Program-made: the position numbers and the translations under genes | Assembly (NCBI RefSeq): GCF_003438075.1 | Contig: NZ_QSTA01000006.1 | Coordinates: 33,057-97,056 of the forward strand | Reading direction: 5' to 3' | Origin: Eubacterium sp. OM08-24 | GTDB lineage: Bacteria; Bacillota; Clostridia; Oscillospirales; Acutalibacteraceae | Length of the DNA stretch: 64,000 nucleotides | Shown here: positions 28,129-36,932 of the stretch, one piece after another | How the letters are laid out: each line of letters opens with the position of its first letter | Position numbering within the stretch: the first letter of the stretch is position 1 | The notes under the pieces: generated by a model | The model's input: the letters and a program-made list of their open reading frames with translations, nothing else | Databases searched by the model: none | Told to the model about the DNA's origin: nothing

Positions 28129-30942
28129 TCAAATTCTATACGGCAAAGTTTCATAGCCTTGCCATTTTGCAATATGACGAGTAAGAATCATACGATCCTT
28201 TGCGTTTACATCACCATCATTGTTTACATCTGCGGCGGTCATATCAATGTTTTCATATCCTATCCACTTTGCAAGATAGCGTGTGAGCGTCATACGGTCT
28301 TTTGCATTTACCTGACTATCGGTATTTACATCCCCAATAGAAATATATCCATTAATTGTAATAGGCAACTTATATGTAAAACTGCAATTATTTTCGGTTT
28401 CCTTAAAGTTGATTATAATGTTTGTTGTGCCTTTACTTTTTGGTTTTATAATAATTTTTCCGCCATTAATTGATATATCACTTATAATCTCAGCAATGTC
28501 AGAATTTTCCACTTCAACTTCAGGAACTACATCGCAAAAGTATAGCCAAAAGGAATAAACGCATTCACTATTAATATCATTAAGCATACTGATATCCCCG
28601 ATTGCCCACATTTCAGGAATCATTTTATAGGTCCTGACATAAGCATTATAGTCAGCAATCGTTATTGGCATACCGTTATTAATTTTTATACTGTCCTCTA
28701 TCCAACCGGGAAGAATAGAATTACTGTCGCTGTTAAGTTTTTCTACAAATGAACTGTCAATAAGTTCCGCGTTAGATAACACTGTTGCATTTCCATTGTT
28801 AACTCCGGGCTGAATATTTGTAAAACAATTTTTAAATTCACCACGAGATATTGCACTTTTTAAAATATCAGCCTGCGAAATACTACCTACATTATAACAA
28901 TTGGATATTCCTTCCTCATCTGATCTTGAATAATTTTCCGGTACAATTCCTGCAACCCAAGATGCCTTATTCAACCCAAAACCACCTGTAACCAGCCCGG
29001 TATTATAACAATCATATATCCAAGCATAATTATACCCGGCAATTCCACCTACAGAACCTGTTGCCATAGCAATACCTGTATTATTACAAGCACTAATGGT
29101 CCCTCCTGTATTATTATTGCCTACAATTCCTCCTGTATCGCTTCCATCTACTGTGCCATAGTTTTTGCATCCGTAAACTAAATTGCTGTTTCTATTACAA
29201 ATAGCCCCTGTTGAGAACAAATCATAGCCATAAACTAAAGATTTACTGTTGCAAAACATAATTATCCCTTTATTATCATTGGCTACACATCCACCGTATT
29301 GAAATGTACCCTGCGATATGTTAAGTGCTTTAATTATACCATTTTCGCCAATATACCCAAACAAGCCACCTGAATTTTCCTCGGGCACATACATATTATA
29401 AATGCTGAATCCATTACCATTGAATGTGCCATCAAAACATTTTTGCTCGGTGTTTCCAATTGGTGTCCATTTGTTAACATAAGAAAAAGCATTTTTATTA
29501 ATATATATATCATTCTTAAGATTTACCGTTTTATTCTTAAATGTATTTCCTTCGTTTACAAGTTGAGCCAATCCTGAAAGCTGCTCAGAAGTAGTAATAT
29601 CAAAACTTTTTTTACCATCAGAATACCAAGACACATCAGATATTCCGTTCCATGCGTTTTCAGAGCTTTTTATGTTATCATGATTAATATAATATGATCC
29701 GCCTGTTGCCAAATCATTTATAAGGTCAAAGTTCACCTTTCCATCAAAAATATTAACAAGAATAATTCTGTTATTATCATAAATCGGCTCACAATCCGAC
29801 AAATAGGCAAAATTAAGGTTCTTAAGATTGCTAATAACAGCACCTTTTCCATCTACAATAACATATTGAACGGAAGGTCCTTTTGAAGCTGACCACATAA
29901 CTGCAAATCTATCATCATTTATTTTAACTATTTTAGGATTGCCATAGCCTTCTGCATAAAATGTACTAGAAGCAGTCAGCCATTCACATTCTGAAGTATT
30001 TAAAGACTTATTGTAGCTTGATAGAAAAATATTGTTCATTTCATTATTCATAGAAGAGCCCACAACGAGATAATTTGTTGGTGAAATTTCCATACCTGAT
30101 ACCTCTGCATTTGTCACATTATCACCAATGTCACCCGAAATTTTCAATAAAGGTTGAGAACCATAGTAAGACTGCAAATACACTGAACGTTCAGGATATC
30201 CATCACTTAAGTCGACATAAACAGGATAATCACCATCGAATTTAACTATTTGCCTAAGCGAATGACTCACATGTTTATAAGGATACATATATTCTGTAGC
30301 CCCAAAATCAGACATACAACTATATTCAGTCATATTATCTGTATTAACTTTTATTGTCATATTTGACTGATGCCCATCAAGACGCAATCTACTTGTATAT
30401 ACTACAAGCGAATTGCCGTTCTCCGCTATCGAAACATTTCCAGAATCAAAAGGTCTCCTTGTATAAGTTTCAGCTCCGTTAAGTGATAACCCCACTATTT
30501 TTTTAAAATTTTTATCGTATTTAATAATTCTGTATACATCGCCCCCCTTGTCCAAAGATGTATCATAAGATTGACCGCAAACTACATAATTATAATTCTC
30601 TCCGCAATAATATCCACCCCATAATGGGAGTTCAAGCTCAATAGTTTGGGTTGATAACAAAGAAAACTTTGAATTATAAGTCATAATATACAATAAATCG
30701 CTATACACTACTACTTGATAATTTCCATTTGACAATTTATTTACAAATGAAGTTTTCGAAGTACCGAAAACTTCAGGAGAATAACTTGACAAAATATTTG
30801 AATAATCCTCAGGTAAAACTTCTGAACCCTCCTCCACAACATAATTCAAAACACTTGCAGAAAAAGGTATTGCAGAAGAAATGCTAAATACTATTGCTAT
30901 AGAAAATATAATAGAAATAATCTGTTTTGCTTTCCTTAACAT
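28129..30942 (-). CDS. Secreted dockerin protein with GLUG-like repeats
   Basis: ATG 30942 has AAGGAG eight bases upstream. The 937-residue protein has a signal peptide (about 1-30), a beta-rich, propeller-like region (about 40-420), GLUG-like repeats (about 500-700; SDTGGIVGNNNTGG, GSVGGIAGYNYAWIYDCYNTG), an Ig-like segment and a C-terminal type I dockerin (last 70 residues). The dockerin has two calcium loops, GDVNTDSQVNAKDRM and ADVNNDGDVNAKDRM, each followed by LTR-(Y/H)-(L/I)-AKW. It should dock to the cohesins encoded in the same cluster. GLUG repeats are frequent in adhesins. It is the last gene of the operon. Confidence 0.8.
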   Translation of the reverse strand: MLRKAKQIISIIFSIAIVFSISSAIPFSASVLNYVVEEGSEVLPEDYSNILSSYSPEVFGTSKTSFVNKLSNGNYQVVVYSDLLYIMTYNSKFSLLSTQTIELELPLWGGYYCGENYNYVVCGQSYDTSLDKGGDVYRIIKYDKNFKKIVGLSLNGAETYTRRPFDSGNVSIAENGNSLVVYTSRLRLDGHQSNMTIKVNTDNMTEYSCMSDFGATEYMYPYKHVSHSLRQIVKFDGDYPVYVDLSDGYPERSVYLQSYYGSQPLLKISGDIGDNVTNAEVSGMEISPTNYLVVGSSMNNEMNNIFLSSYNKSLNTSECEWLTASSTFYAEGYGNPKIVKINDDRFAVMWSASKGPSVQYVIVDGKGAVISNLKNLNFAYLSDCEPIYDNNRIILVNIFDGKVNFDLINDLATGGSYYINHDNIKSSENAWNGISDVSWYSDGKKSFDITTSEQLSGLAQLVNEGNTFKNKTVNLKNDIYINKNAFSYVNKWTPIGNTEQKCFDGTFNGNGFSIYNMYVPEENSGGLFGYIGENGIIKALNISQGTFQYGGCVANDNKGIIMFCNSKSLVYGYDLFSTGAICNRNSNLVYGCKNYGTVDGSDTGGIVGNNNTGGTISACNNTGIAMATGSVGGIAGYNYAWIYDCYNTGLVTGGFGLNKASWVAGIVPENYSRSDEEGISNCYNVGSISQADILKSAISRGEFKNCFTNIQPGVNNGNATVLSNAELIDSSFVEKLNSDSNSILPGWIEDSIKINNGMPITIADYNAYVRTYKMIPEMWAIGDISMLNDINSECVYSFWLYFCDVVPEVEVENSDIAEIISDISINGGKIIIKPKSKGTTNIIINFKETENNCSFTYKLPITINGYISIGDVNTDSQVNAKDRMTLTRYLAKWIGYENIDMTAADVNNDGDVNAKDRMILTRHIAKWQGYETLPYRI

Positions 30943-31017
30943 AAATTTCACTCCTTGGTTTTTATCTTTTGCGGAATAGAAACTAAGAACATGTTAAATT
31001 CCTACTCCATATATTTC

Positions 31018-32496
31018 TTATAAAATTGATAAGGTTTCATATCCCTGCCATTTTGCCAAGTGGCGTGTAAGAATCATTCTGTCCTTCGCATTGACCTCAC
31101 CATCTTTATTTACATCTGCAGATGTCATATTAATATTTTCATAGCTCAACCATTTTGCAAGATAGCGGGTTAACATCATACGATCTTTTGCGTTGACTGA
31201 GCCGTCACCGTTAGCGTCACCGGAAGAAAAAAACTTCTCGTCTAAAGCAATAAATTCAAAACCGTTGATATTAGCATATTCCTCGGAAGCAGTATTTTTA
31301 TAACCGTAAATTATAAAGCCTTCTCTCTTATAAGAATCAGATAAATATCCTAATGCTCTTTGGCCAATATATAAAACACTTTTTGGAATTGTTATGCTAG
31401 CCAAATTTTCACAAGCAAGAAATGCTCCATCTCCTATTTCTTTTACTGTATCAGGTAATATAACCCTATTGATATTAGAATTTCCTCCTATCAGAGGGTG
31501 TAACTGAGCGAAATATGCACCTATTGAGGTGACTTTGTTTCCATTAATTTCCGAAGGAATTTCAAGCACTGAAGGGTACATCTCTCCATCATATTGATAA
31601 ATTTGCATTCCATCAAAATCATCTAATCTATAACTATACAAACTGTTTCTAACCTTAACACTGTAATATCTAGGGGCACTTCCTGTAAATCCTGCCTCAA
31701 CTTCATAATACTCCTTTCCATCAGAAACCATAGCGTTCATATGTCCTGAACCAGCTCCATAATCTTTACTTCCATTTCTTTTCCATGCTTGTAAACCTGC
31801 ACTTTTTGACATATATATTATAGCGTCTGTTGAAGCCCAACAATCTCCACCTCCTGCAATAATCAACCCTGCATAAGACGAATAACCATCATCGTAATCT
31901 CTTTCTGCTACAAATTTAGCGATGATATTAATTTTCTCATATGTGGACATATCGTTTTTTATATTCTTCGACACATAGTCATCCATTATTTTTTCTGCAT
32001 ATACATCAGAATAATCAACTACATTAACTTTAACCTCAAACTCTACATCATCAGCACAGACAATGATTGTACTTTCTCCATACTCAATATCCTTGGTTAT
32101 TTTTGTCGGTGTTTTGTTAGGTTCCTCAACAGTTGTACCATAATTACCATACCAATAGTATGTATTAATTTTAGGTGTAATTAAACCATTGCTTGATATG
32201 TTCACTTTCTCATATCCATCAACATAATAAGATATCTGGTTTGCCCCACTAACAATAAGTTGAAAAGAACTATTAAAATTTGACGGAATACTGATGTATT
32301 TTGCAGCCCAATCTTCTATCGCATATATTGTTACATCTGTTGAATTAATACTAATATTCTTTTTTACATCAATTTGTGTTGCATCAGCCATTACACCCGT
32401 TGCAGCTCCTGCTATAACGGATGTGTTAATAACCACACTTATAATGATTGTTGCTGAAAACAAAATGCTCAATACTCTTTTTAAATTACATTTCAT
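31018..32496 (-). CDS. Secreted transglutaminase-like dockerin protein
   Basis: 492 residues with signal peptide (1-31), then a region of unknown fold and a transglutaminase-like core at about 180-270. The catalytic triad candidates are Cys219 in GGGDCWAS, His252 in GSGHMNAMV and an acidic residue in YEVEAGF (265-267). A short BspA-type leucine-rich stretch (312-420; VKEIGDGAFLACENLASITIP) and a dockerin (426-488) follow. The enzyme may cross-link or trim proteins at the cell surface; bacterial members are often peptidases. AGGAGG precedes the ATG. It belongs to the dockerin operon with 21 bases to the gene before it. Confidence 0.82.
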   Translation of the reverse strand: MKCNLKRVLSILFSATIIISVVINTSVIAGAATGVMADATQIDVKKNISINSTDVTIYAIEDWAAKYISIPSNFNSSFQLIVSGANQISYYVDGYEKVNISSNGLITPKINTYYWYGNYGTTVEEPNKTPTKITKDIEYGESTIIVCADDVEFEVKVNVVDYSDVYAEKIMDDYVSKNIKNDMSTYEKINIIAKFVAERDYDDGYSSYAGLIIAGGGDCWASTDAIIYMSKSAGLQAWKRNGSKDYGAGSGHMNAMVSDGKEYYEVEAGFTGSAPRYYSVKVRNSLYSYRLDDFDGMQIYQYDGEMYPSVLEIPSEINGNKVTSIGAYFAQLHPLIGGNSNINRVILPDTVKEIGDGAFLACENLASITIPKSVLYIGQRALGYLSDSYKREGFIIYGYKNTASEEYANINGFEFIALDEKFFSSGDANGDGSVNAKDRMMLTRYLAKWLSYENINMTSADVNKDGEVNAKDRMILTRHLAKWQGYETLSIL

Positions 32497-32522
32497 AAGA
32501 TTCCCCTCCTGTAAAAGTAATT

Positions 32523-34829
32523 TTATTTATTATTTGGTAAAATTTCATATTCCTGCCATTTTGCCAGATGCCGTGTAAGAATCATTCTGTCCTTTGCGTT
32601 GACTTTGCCGTCATAATTCACATCAGAAGCCTGATCATTTATGATTTTTATGCCATTCCATTTTGCAATGTACCGCGTTAATGTCATCCTGTCCTTTGAA
32701 TTTATCACACCATCATTGTTTATGTCTCCGAATGTATACGAAAGTTTTTTGCTATTGACAATTTCACCTGATTCATCATCAATCATTATGTTATTGACAG
32801 TATTCTCAACATTGTTTTCAGAAATATTATCAAATTCATACGATTTAACATTTGCTGCATTTATATATGTATCAGATTTTATCTCTATTGTATTACTATT
32901 ATCACTCACAGATGTATTTCCGCTTGCTTTACCTGAAACTCGGATAAAATCTTTTTCGCTCTGCGTTTGTAAAGCAATATCGAAATCATAGTTTCTACCC
33001 TCAACCGTTACGCTTTTACCATTAATAGTGAATCCATCTGAATAATTTGAGCAAATATAAAATCCTCCGGAATATGTTTCGCCGATAATCTCACAGTCAT
33101 TTTCTAAGTTTGAAAACACAAATTTTGAACTATTATTAACGGTAATATCCCATGAACAAGTATTATCCAGATTGTCCACCAATTTACAATCATATACATT
33201 CATATTACCGTTATAGCTGCTTCCATCATATTCAAGATACTCACCCCTATCATTCACCACTTTAAATGTTTTGTATGCAGTAATATTTAATTGAGTGGTA
33301 TTACTTGCAGAAACAGGCTCACTTCCTTTTACTACCGAAATACTGCTAAAATTTTTTCCACTGTATAATTTATCAATATCATAAACTTCAAGATTAGTCC
33401 AAATGTCACTAATCATATATCCAAGCGCTTCACCGTTAGCATCTGTAAATGTAAAAGAGCTATAATCTGAAGATATTTTAAAAATAAAGTACCTTACATT
33501 TGGATATGTATTCTCATCATAGATTAAGATTTCATGCTCGTTTGTGCTATCATTATAGTTGTATCCACATACTACAACGCTATGTCCGGACACATCATTG
33601 TTATGCTTATAGCTAAATGAAAGTACAAAAGGCTTTTTCTCATTCTGGGAACGTTCAGCATCCTGTTTGAATTTTTTTAGAAAATCTGACAATCTTTTAT
33701 TGAGACTTTGAGTATGCCATCCGTTCCTTTCAACAGAATAACTTTCAGCACCATTTGCTGTAAGTTGAGTTAACTGATAATATGTAACTAAATCCTTGAA
33801 TCTTCCTTTATCACTATCGTACATAGAACCTAAGCCCCAATAATTGCTAGTCTGTATGCCATTATTCAAAGCTTTAAGATCCAAATTTCCGTTATTTGCA
33901 TAACACATACTCAAAGCTATTCCATGACACACTCCTCCTGTTTCTCCAGAATAAATTTGATCATGAATTCTGAAAGTACTATCCCAAGTATTTAAACTAT
34001 CCCAATATAATTTGTGTCTATAATTTTTGTTATTAACATGATAAGTAGTAGCCTCATGCAAATACTGATTTGTATCTTGCTTAAGTTTAAAATAGTTATT
34101 ATCGCTATAATCATTATAACTAAAACTGCTATAGGAATCTAATAAGGATTCTCTCTTTTGTGAATATGTGTAAGAATCCCAGTCACTCTTTGTAATAAAC
34201 TTTGATTTTAAATTTGCATCTACACAGTTTTTCAAAATGTTTTCATTTATAGTATTATACTCAGCTTCTTCAATGGCATTAAAACCAGAAGAATTACCAT
34301 AACCAACAGCACCATCGTAATAAGTAAAAATATTTTCGTAAGTAGTGAAATTCACTTCCTTATAATTTGATGAATAATAATAAAAATTCAGAGTGTTATT
34401 AGTATAAGTTAATTTGTAATTACCACACCATCTATCTGCAGCAAAACCAGCAGCACAAGTGTTCATTCCTGTAATAAAATATTTATCATATAATTTATTA
34501 TAATAATATTTTAAGCTATAAACATTTAAGTACTCACCATATTTTTTACCGGTTATCTCATGTATGGAATCATTACTATAGTAATAAATTCTTACAGAAT
34601 GGTTATCCATTGTACCACCGGCTTCCTGAACAACTAATTCACATTTTCCGTCAAAATCCAAATCTAAAAATTCAAATCCCGCCTGCATTCTTATTGAATT
34701 ACTTGTTAGAGGTAACCAAGAAGACTCATTACTGAGCAACTTATTAATAAAATTATTACAATAATCACTTTCACTTGAAGCACTTACTGTTATTACTGAC
34801 AACATTGTAATTAACACAAGAACAATCAC
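32523..34829 (-). CDS. Secreted papain-like cysteine peptidase with dockerin
   Basis: 768 residues in the visible frame. Residues 295-445 resemble a papain-fold peptidase: Cys301 in TGGVCHGIALSMC, His416 in SGHSVVVCGYNY and Asp438 in IYDENTYP. A linker and beta region follow, then a dockerin (about 698-763; GDINNDGVINSKDRM and SDVNYDGKVNAKDRM). The best start, ATG 34864 with GGAGG upstream, is out of frame by one base in an A-run; adding one A would give MKKSKKSIAIILVIVLVL, a proper signal peptide. Either the run slips, the read is wrong, or translation starts at GTG 34829. As part of the cluster it would bring proteolysis to the cohesin platform. Confidence 0.75.
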   Translation of the reverse strand: MIVLVLITMLSVITVSASSESDYCNNFINKLLSNESSWLPLTSNSIRMQAGFEFLDLDFDGKCELVVQEAGGTMDNHSVRIYYYSNDSIHEITGKKYGEYLNVYSLKYYYNKLYDKYFITGMNTCAAGFAADRWCGNYKLTYTNNTLNFYYYSSNYKEVNFTTYENIFTYYDGAVGYGNSSGFNAIEEAEYNTINENILKNCVDANLKSKFITKSDWDSYTYSQKRESLLDSYSSFSYNDYSDNNYFKLKQDTNQYLHEATTYHVNNKNYRHKLYWDSLNTWDSTFRIHDQIYSGETGGVCHGIALSMCYANNGNLDLKALNNGIQTSNYWGLGSMYDSDKGRFKDLVTYYQLTQLTANGAESYSVERNGWHTQSLNKRLSDFLKKFKQDAERSQNEKKPFVLSFSYKHNNDVSGHSVVVCGYNYNDSTNEHEILIYDENTYPNVRYFIFKISSDYSSFTFTDANGEALGYMISDIWTNLEVYDIDKLYSGKNFSSISVVKGSEPVSASNTTQLNITAYKTFKVVNDRGEYLEYDGSSYNGNMNVYDCKLVDNLDNTCSWDITVNNSSKFVFSNLENDCEIIGETYSGGFYICSNYSDGFTINGKSVTVEGRNYDFDIALQTQSEKDFIRVSGKASGNTSVSDNSNTIEIKSDTYINAANVKSYEFDNISENNVENTVNNIMIDDESGEIVNSKKLSYTFGDINNDGVINSKDRMTLTRYIAKWNGIKIINDQASDVNYDGKVNAKDRMILTRHLAKWQEYEILPNNK

Positions 34830-34890
34830 TAATATAATAGCTATTGATTTTTTACTTTTTTCATTTCTATTCCTCCTCGTAAATTTAATT

Positions 34891-35262
34891 TCAATTTTCT
34901 TTTGTCAATTCAAAAGTTCCCTTATTTTTATCTTTTGACAAAAGTGTTAATTTGTTTTCATCTATAATAAACTCATAAGTCGAATCCTGTGCAGATTCAC
35001 TTACAAAATCAATTTTTATTTCATCATTATTTATAGTGTAATTAAATTCATATTCTGAGTCTGAAACAGCCATTTTACCGTTTCCTCTGCCGTCAAAAGT
35101 ATATTTTGTAACGCTGTCCAGTTTCCATATTCCAATTAGTTCATCGGAAGTAACTTCAATCTGACTGCTAATATCCTGATTATTCCTGCAACCGCACGAA
35201 AATGCAAAAAATAATACAACCAATGCTAAAACACATACAGATTTAAAATTTGTCAATTTCAC
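34891..35262 (-). CDS. Small lipoprotein in the dockerin operon
   Basis: A 123-residue lipoprotein with signal ALVVLFFAFSCGC and a compact mature part (ELIGIWKLDSVTKYTFDGRGNGKM...ITINNDEIKIDF), a lipocalin-like pattern common in small Firmicute lipoproteins with a W-K-x-F layout. The start is GTG 35262 with GAGGAG upstream. It lacks a dockerin, so it would sit on the membrane rather than on the cohesins. The role is unknown. Confidence 0.65.
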   Translation of the reverse strand: MKLTNFKSVCVLALVVLFFAFSCGCRNNQDISSQIEVTSDELIGIWKLDSVTKYTFDGRGNGKMAVSDSEYEFNYTINNDEIKIDFVSESAQDSTYEFIIDENKLTLLSKDKNKGTFELTKEN

Positions 35263-35280
35263 AACTTACTCCTCTAATAT

Positions 35281-35319
35281 AAAAGACGGACGATGACAGA
35301 AAATCCGCCACCGTCCGCT
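35281..35319 (-). terminator. Attenuator or terminator inside the dockerin operon
   Basis: On the minus strand CGGACGGTG / CATCGTCCG arms around a GCGGATTTTCTGT loop are followed by TCTTTTATATT. It lies between the cohesin gene ending at 35352 and the lipoprotein gene, the only wide gap in the cluster. It may lower expression of the last four genes. Confidence 0.6.
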
Positions 35320-35351
35320 AATCATTTTTCTAATTCAAGAATAATGTGGTA

Positions 35352-36917
35352 TTATTTTGTGGATTTATTTTTTCTAAAGTAGCCATAAGCATAAACAACC
35401 GCTGAACAAAGCATTAATACAACAGCAAGTATAACTGCAATATTGCTATTTCCAGTCTGAACAGTGCCATTATCCGAAGAAATCACTGAAGAAGTTACAG
35501 TATCGGATGTTGACGAGCCTTTGTCTGGCTTTGATGTAGCTGATTCCACTGTAGTTGGTTCAGTTACAGTAGGTTCAGTTGTAACAGGCTTAATAGCCGG
35601 AATTTCTTCTGTTTCAAGAACTGTACCGCATACTGTACATTCCTTATGCTGACTGCCCTTTTCAGTTTCAGTAGCTTCCTTATCAACTATCCAATCTGAA
35701 GGGGTGTGTGCTGCTTTGATAATTACACTGTCATGGTCTGTAATCTCAACAGATGCCGTAGCATCCTCAAACCACTTTCCGCAGCCGTCACAAACATAGT
35801 ATGCTTTCTGACCATCCTCTGTACATGTTGCAGCAAAGCCCTCAACTAATGTAAGCTTATGTGTATGTCCGAGTGCAGGAGTGATTACATATCCGCATTC
35901 TTTACAAACCTCAGGTTCATACTCTGTTGCAGGACCACTTGAAGTATGCTCTGCAAAATCAAGCTTGTCTTCACAAACTGTGCACGCATGCCAATGTCCT
36001 GTTTTATCCGATTTCCATGTGGTTGTATCGTAGTTGTGGTCTGCAAGTTCACCATACTCAAAGGTTTCAGTATCACTTGCCTGTCCACATACAGAACAGC
36101 TCTTGAAATAAACAGCTTTTGAAACGCATGTTGCAGGAGTCTTTAAGTATTCGTCAGCAACTTTTTCTGTATACTGATGAGGAGCATATTCGCCGTATTC
36201 CTGACCACAAACATCACATACAGCTTTCTTTGTACAAGTAGCTTCGCCACCGTGATGAGCAACTAGCGGAAGTTGTTCAGCTTCTTTTGTTGTTTCAATA
36301 GTTGCCCCTGCATCCTTAAAATACTTTCCACAGCCTGCACAGTAGTAATATTCATTATTACCGTTTTCTGTACAGCTGGACTTCTTGGCAGGAATCAACT
36401 CTGTTTCGTGGATGTGTTTGCCCTCAATCTGAATATTGCCACTTACTAAATCAAAAACAACATTATCCATATCAAAGTTAAGGATATCCTGGTCAAGACT
36501 TATGGTTGTAGTGCCTGTCACGGCCTCTTCTGAAACCTCAAAGGTTAATGTTGCAAGAACGCCATTAACTTTAAAGTTCTCCGGAGCGGTATCATTAACC
36601 CAGCACAAACCGTAAGGGCTTGTTGTATAATTGTCGCTGTGAGTAACTCCCGACAACAAACCTCCGTCCTTCACCTCTTTGAGCTTAAGTACATCAGCAT
36701 CGTAATTCACATACAGATTAGCCGATACCAAGCCCGGGTTGTTTGACATCGTGATTGTAACATCAACGGTGTCGCCTGCTTTTGCTTCTGTGCTGCTTAC
36801 AACGATTGACGGTGCGTCTTCCGAATCAGCAAACGCTGTAAAGCATACTGCCTGAGCCATCAGAATACAAACTGCCATAATCACTGCAAATGCAGCTGAA
36901 AGTTTTCTCTTCATCAA
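35352..36917 (-). CDS. Cell-surface cohesin protein with CxxC repeats
   Basis: 521 residues: signal peptide (1-31), a cohesin domain (about 33-165; APSIVVSSTEAKAGDTVDV, VSANLYVNYDADVLKL, VLATLTFEVSE), then at least six His/CxxC modules (CAGCGKYF, CDVCGQEYG, CSVCGQ, CTVCED, CKECGY, CDGCGKWF, CTVCGT), a Ser/Thr linker and a C-terminal hydrophobic anchor (NIAVILAVVLMLCSAVVYAYGY) with a basic end. TVQTGN before the anchor looks like a sortase-type signal. The cohesin should hold dockerins of the cluster; the anchor makes this an anchoring scaffoldin with a single cohesin. The CxxC modules may bind metal or wall material. Confidence 0.85.
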   Translation of the reverse strand: MMKRKLSAAFAVIMAVCILMAQAVCFTAFADSEDAPSIVVSSTEAKAGDTVDVTITMSNNPGLVSANLYVNYDADVLKLKEVKDGGLLSGVTHSDNYTTSPYGLCWVNDTAPENFKVNGVLATLTFEVSEEAVTGTTTISLDQDILNFDMDNVVFDLVSGNIQIEGKHIHETELIPAKKSSCTENGNNEYYYCAGCGKYFKDAGATIETTKEAEQLPLVAHHGGEATCTKKAVCDVCGQEYGEYAPHQYTEKVADEYLKTPATCVSKAVYFKSCSVCGQASDTETFEYGELADHNYDTTTWKSDKTGHWHACTVCEDKLDFAEHTSSGPATEYEPEVCKECGYVITPALGHTHKLTLVEGFAATCTEDGQKAYYVCDGCGKWFEDATASVEITDHDSVIIKAAHTPSDWIVDKEATETEKGSQHKECTVCGTVLETEEIPAIKPVTTEPTVTEPTTVESATSKPDKGSSTSDTVTSSVISSDNGTVQTGNSNIAVILAVVLMLCSAVVYAYGYFRKNKSTK

Positions 36918-36932
36918 ACTTTCTTCCTTCCT

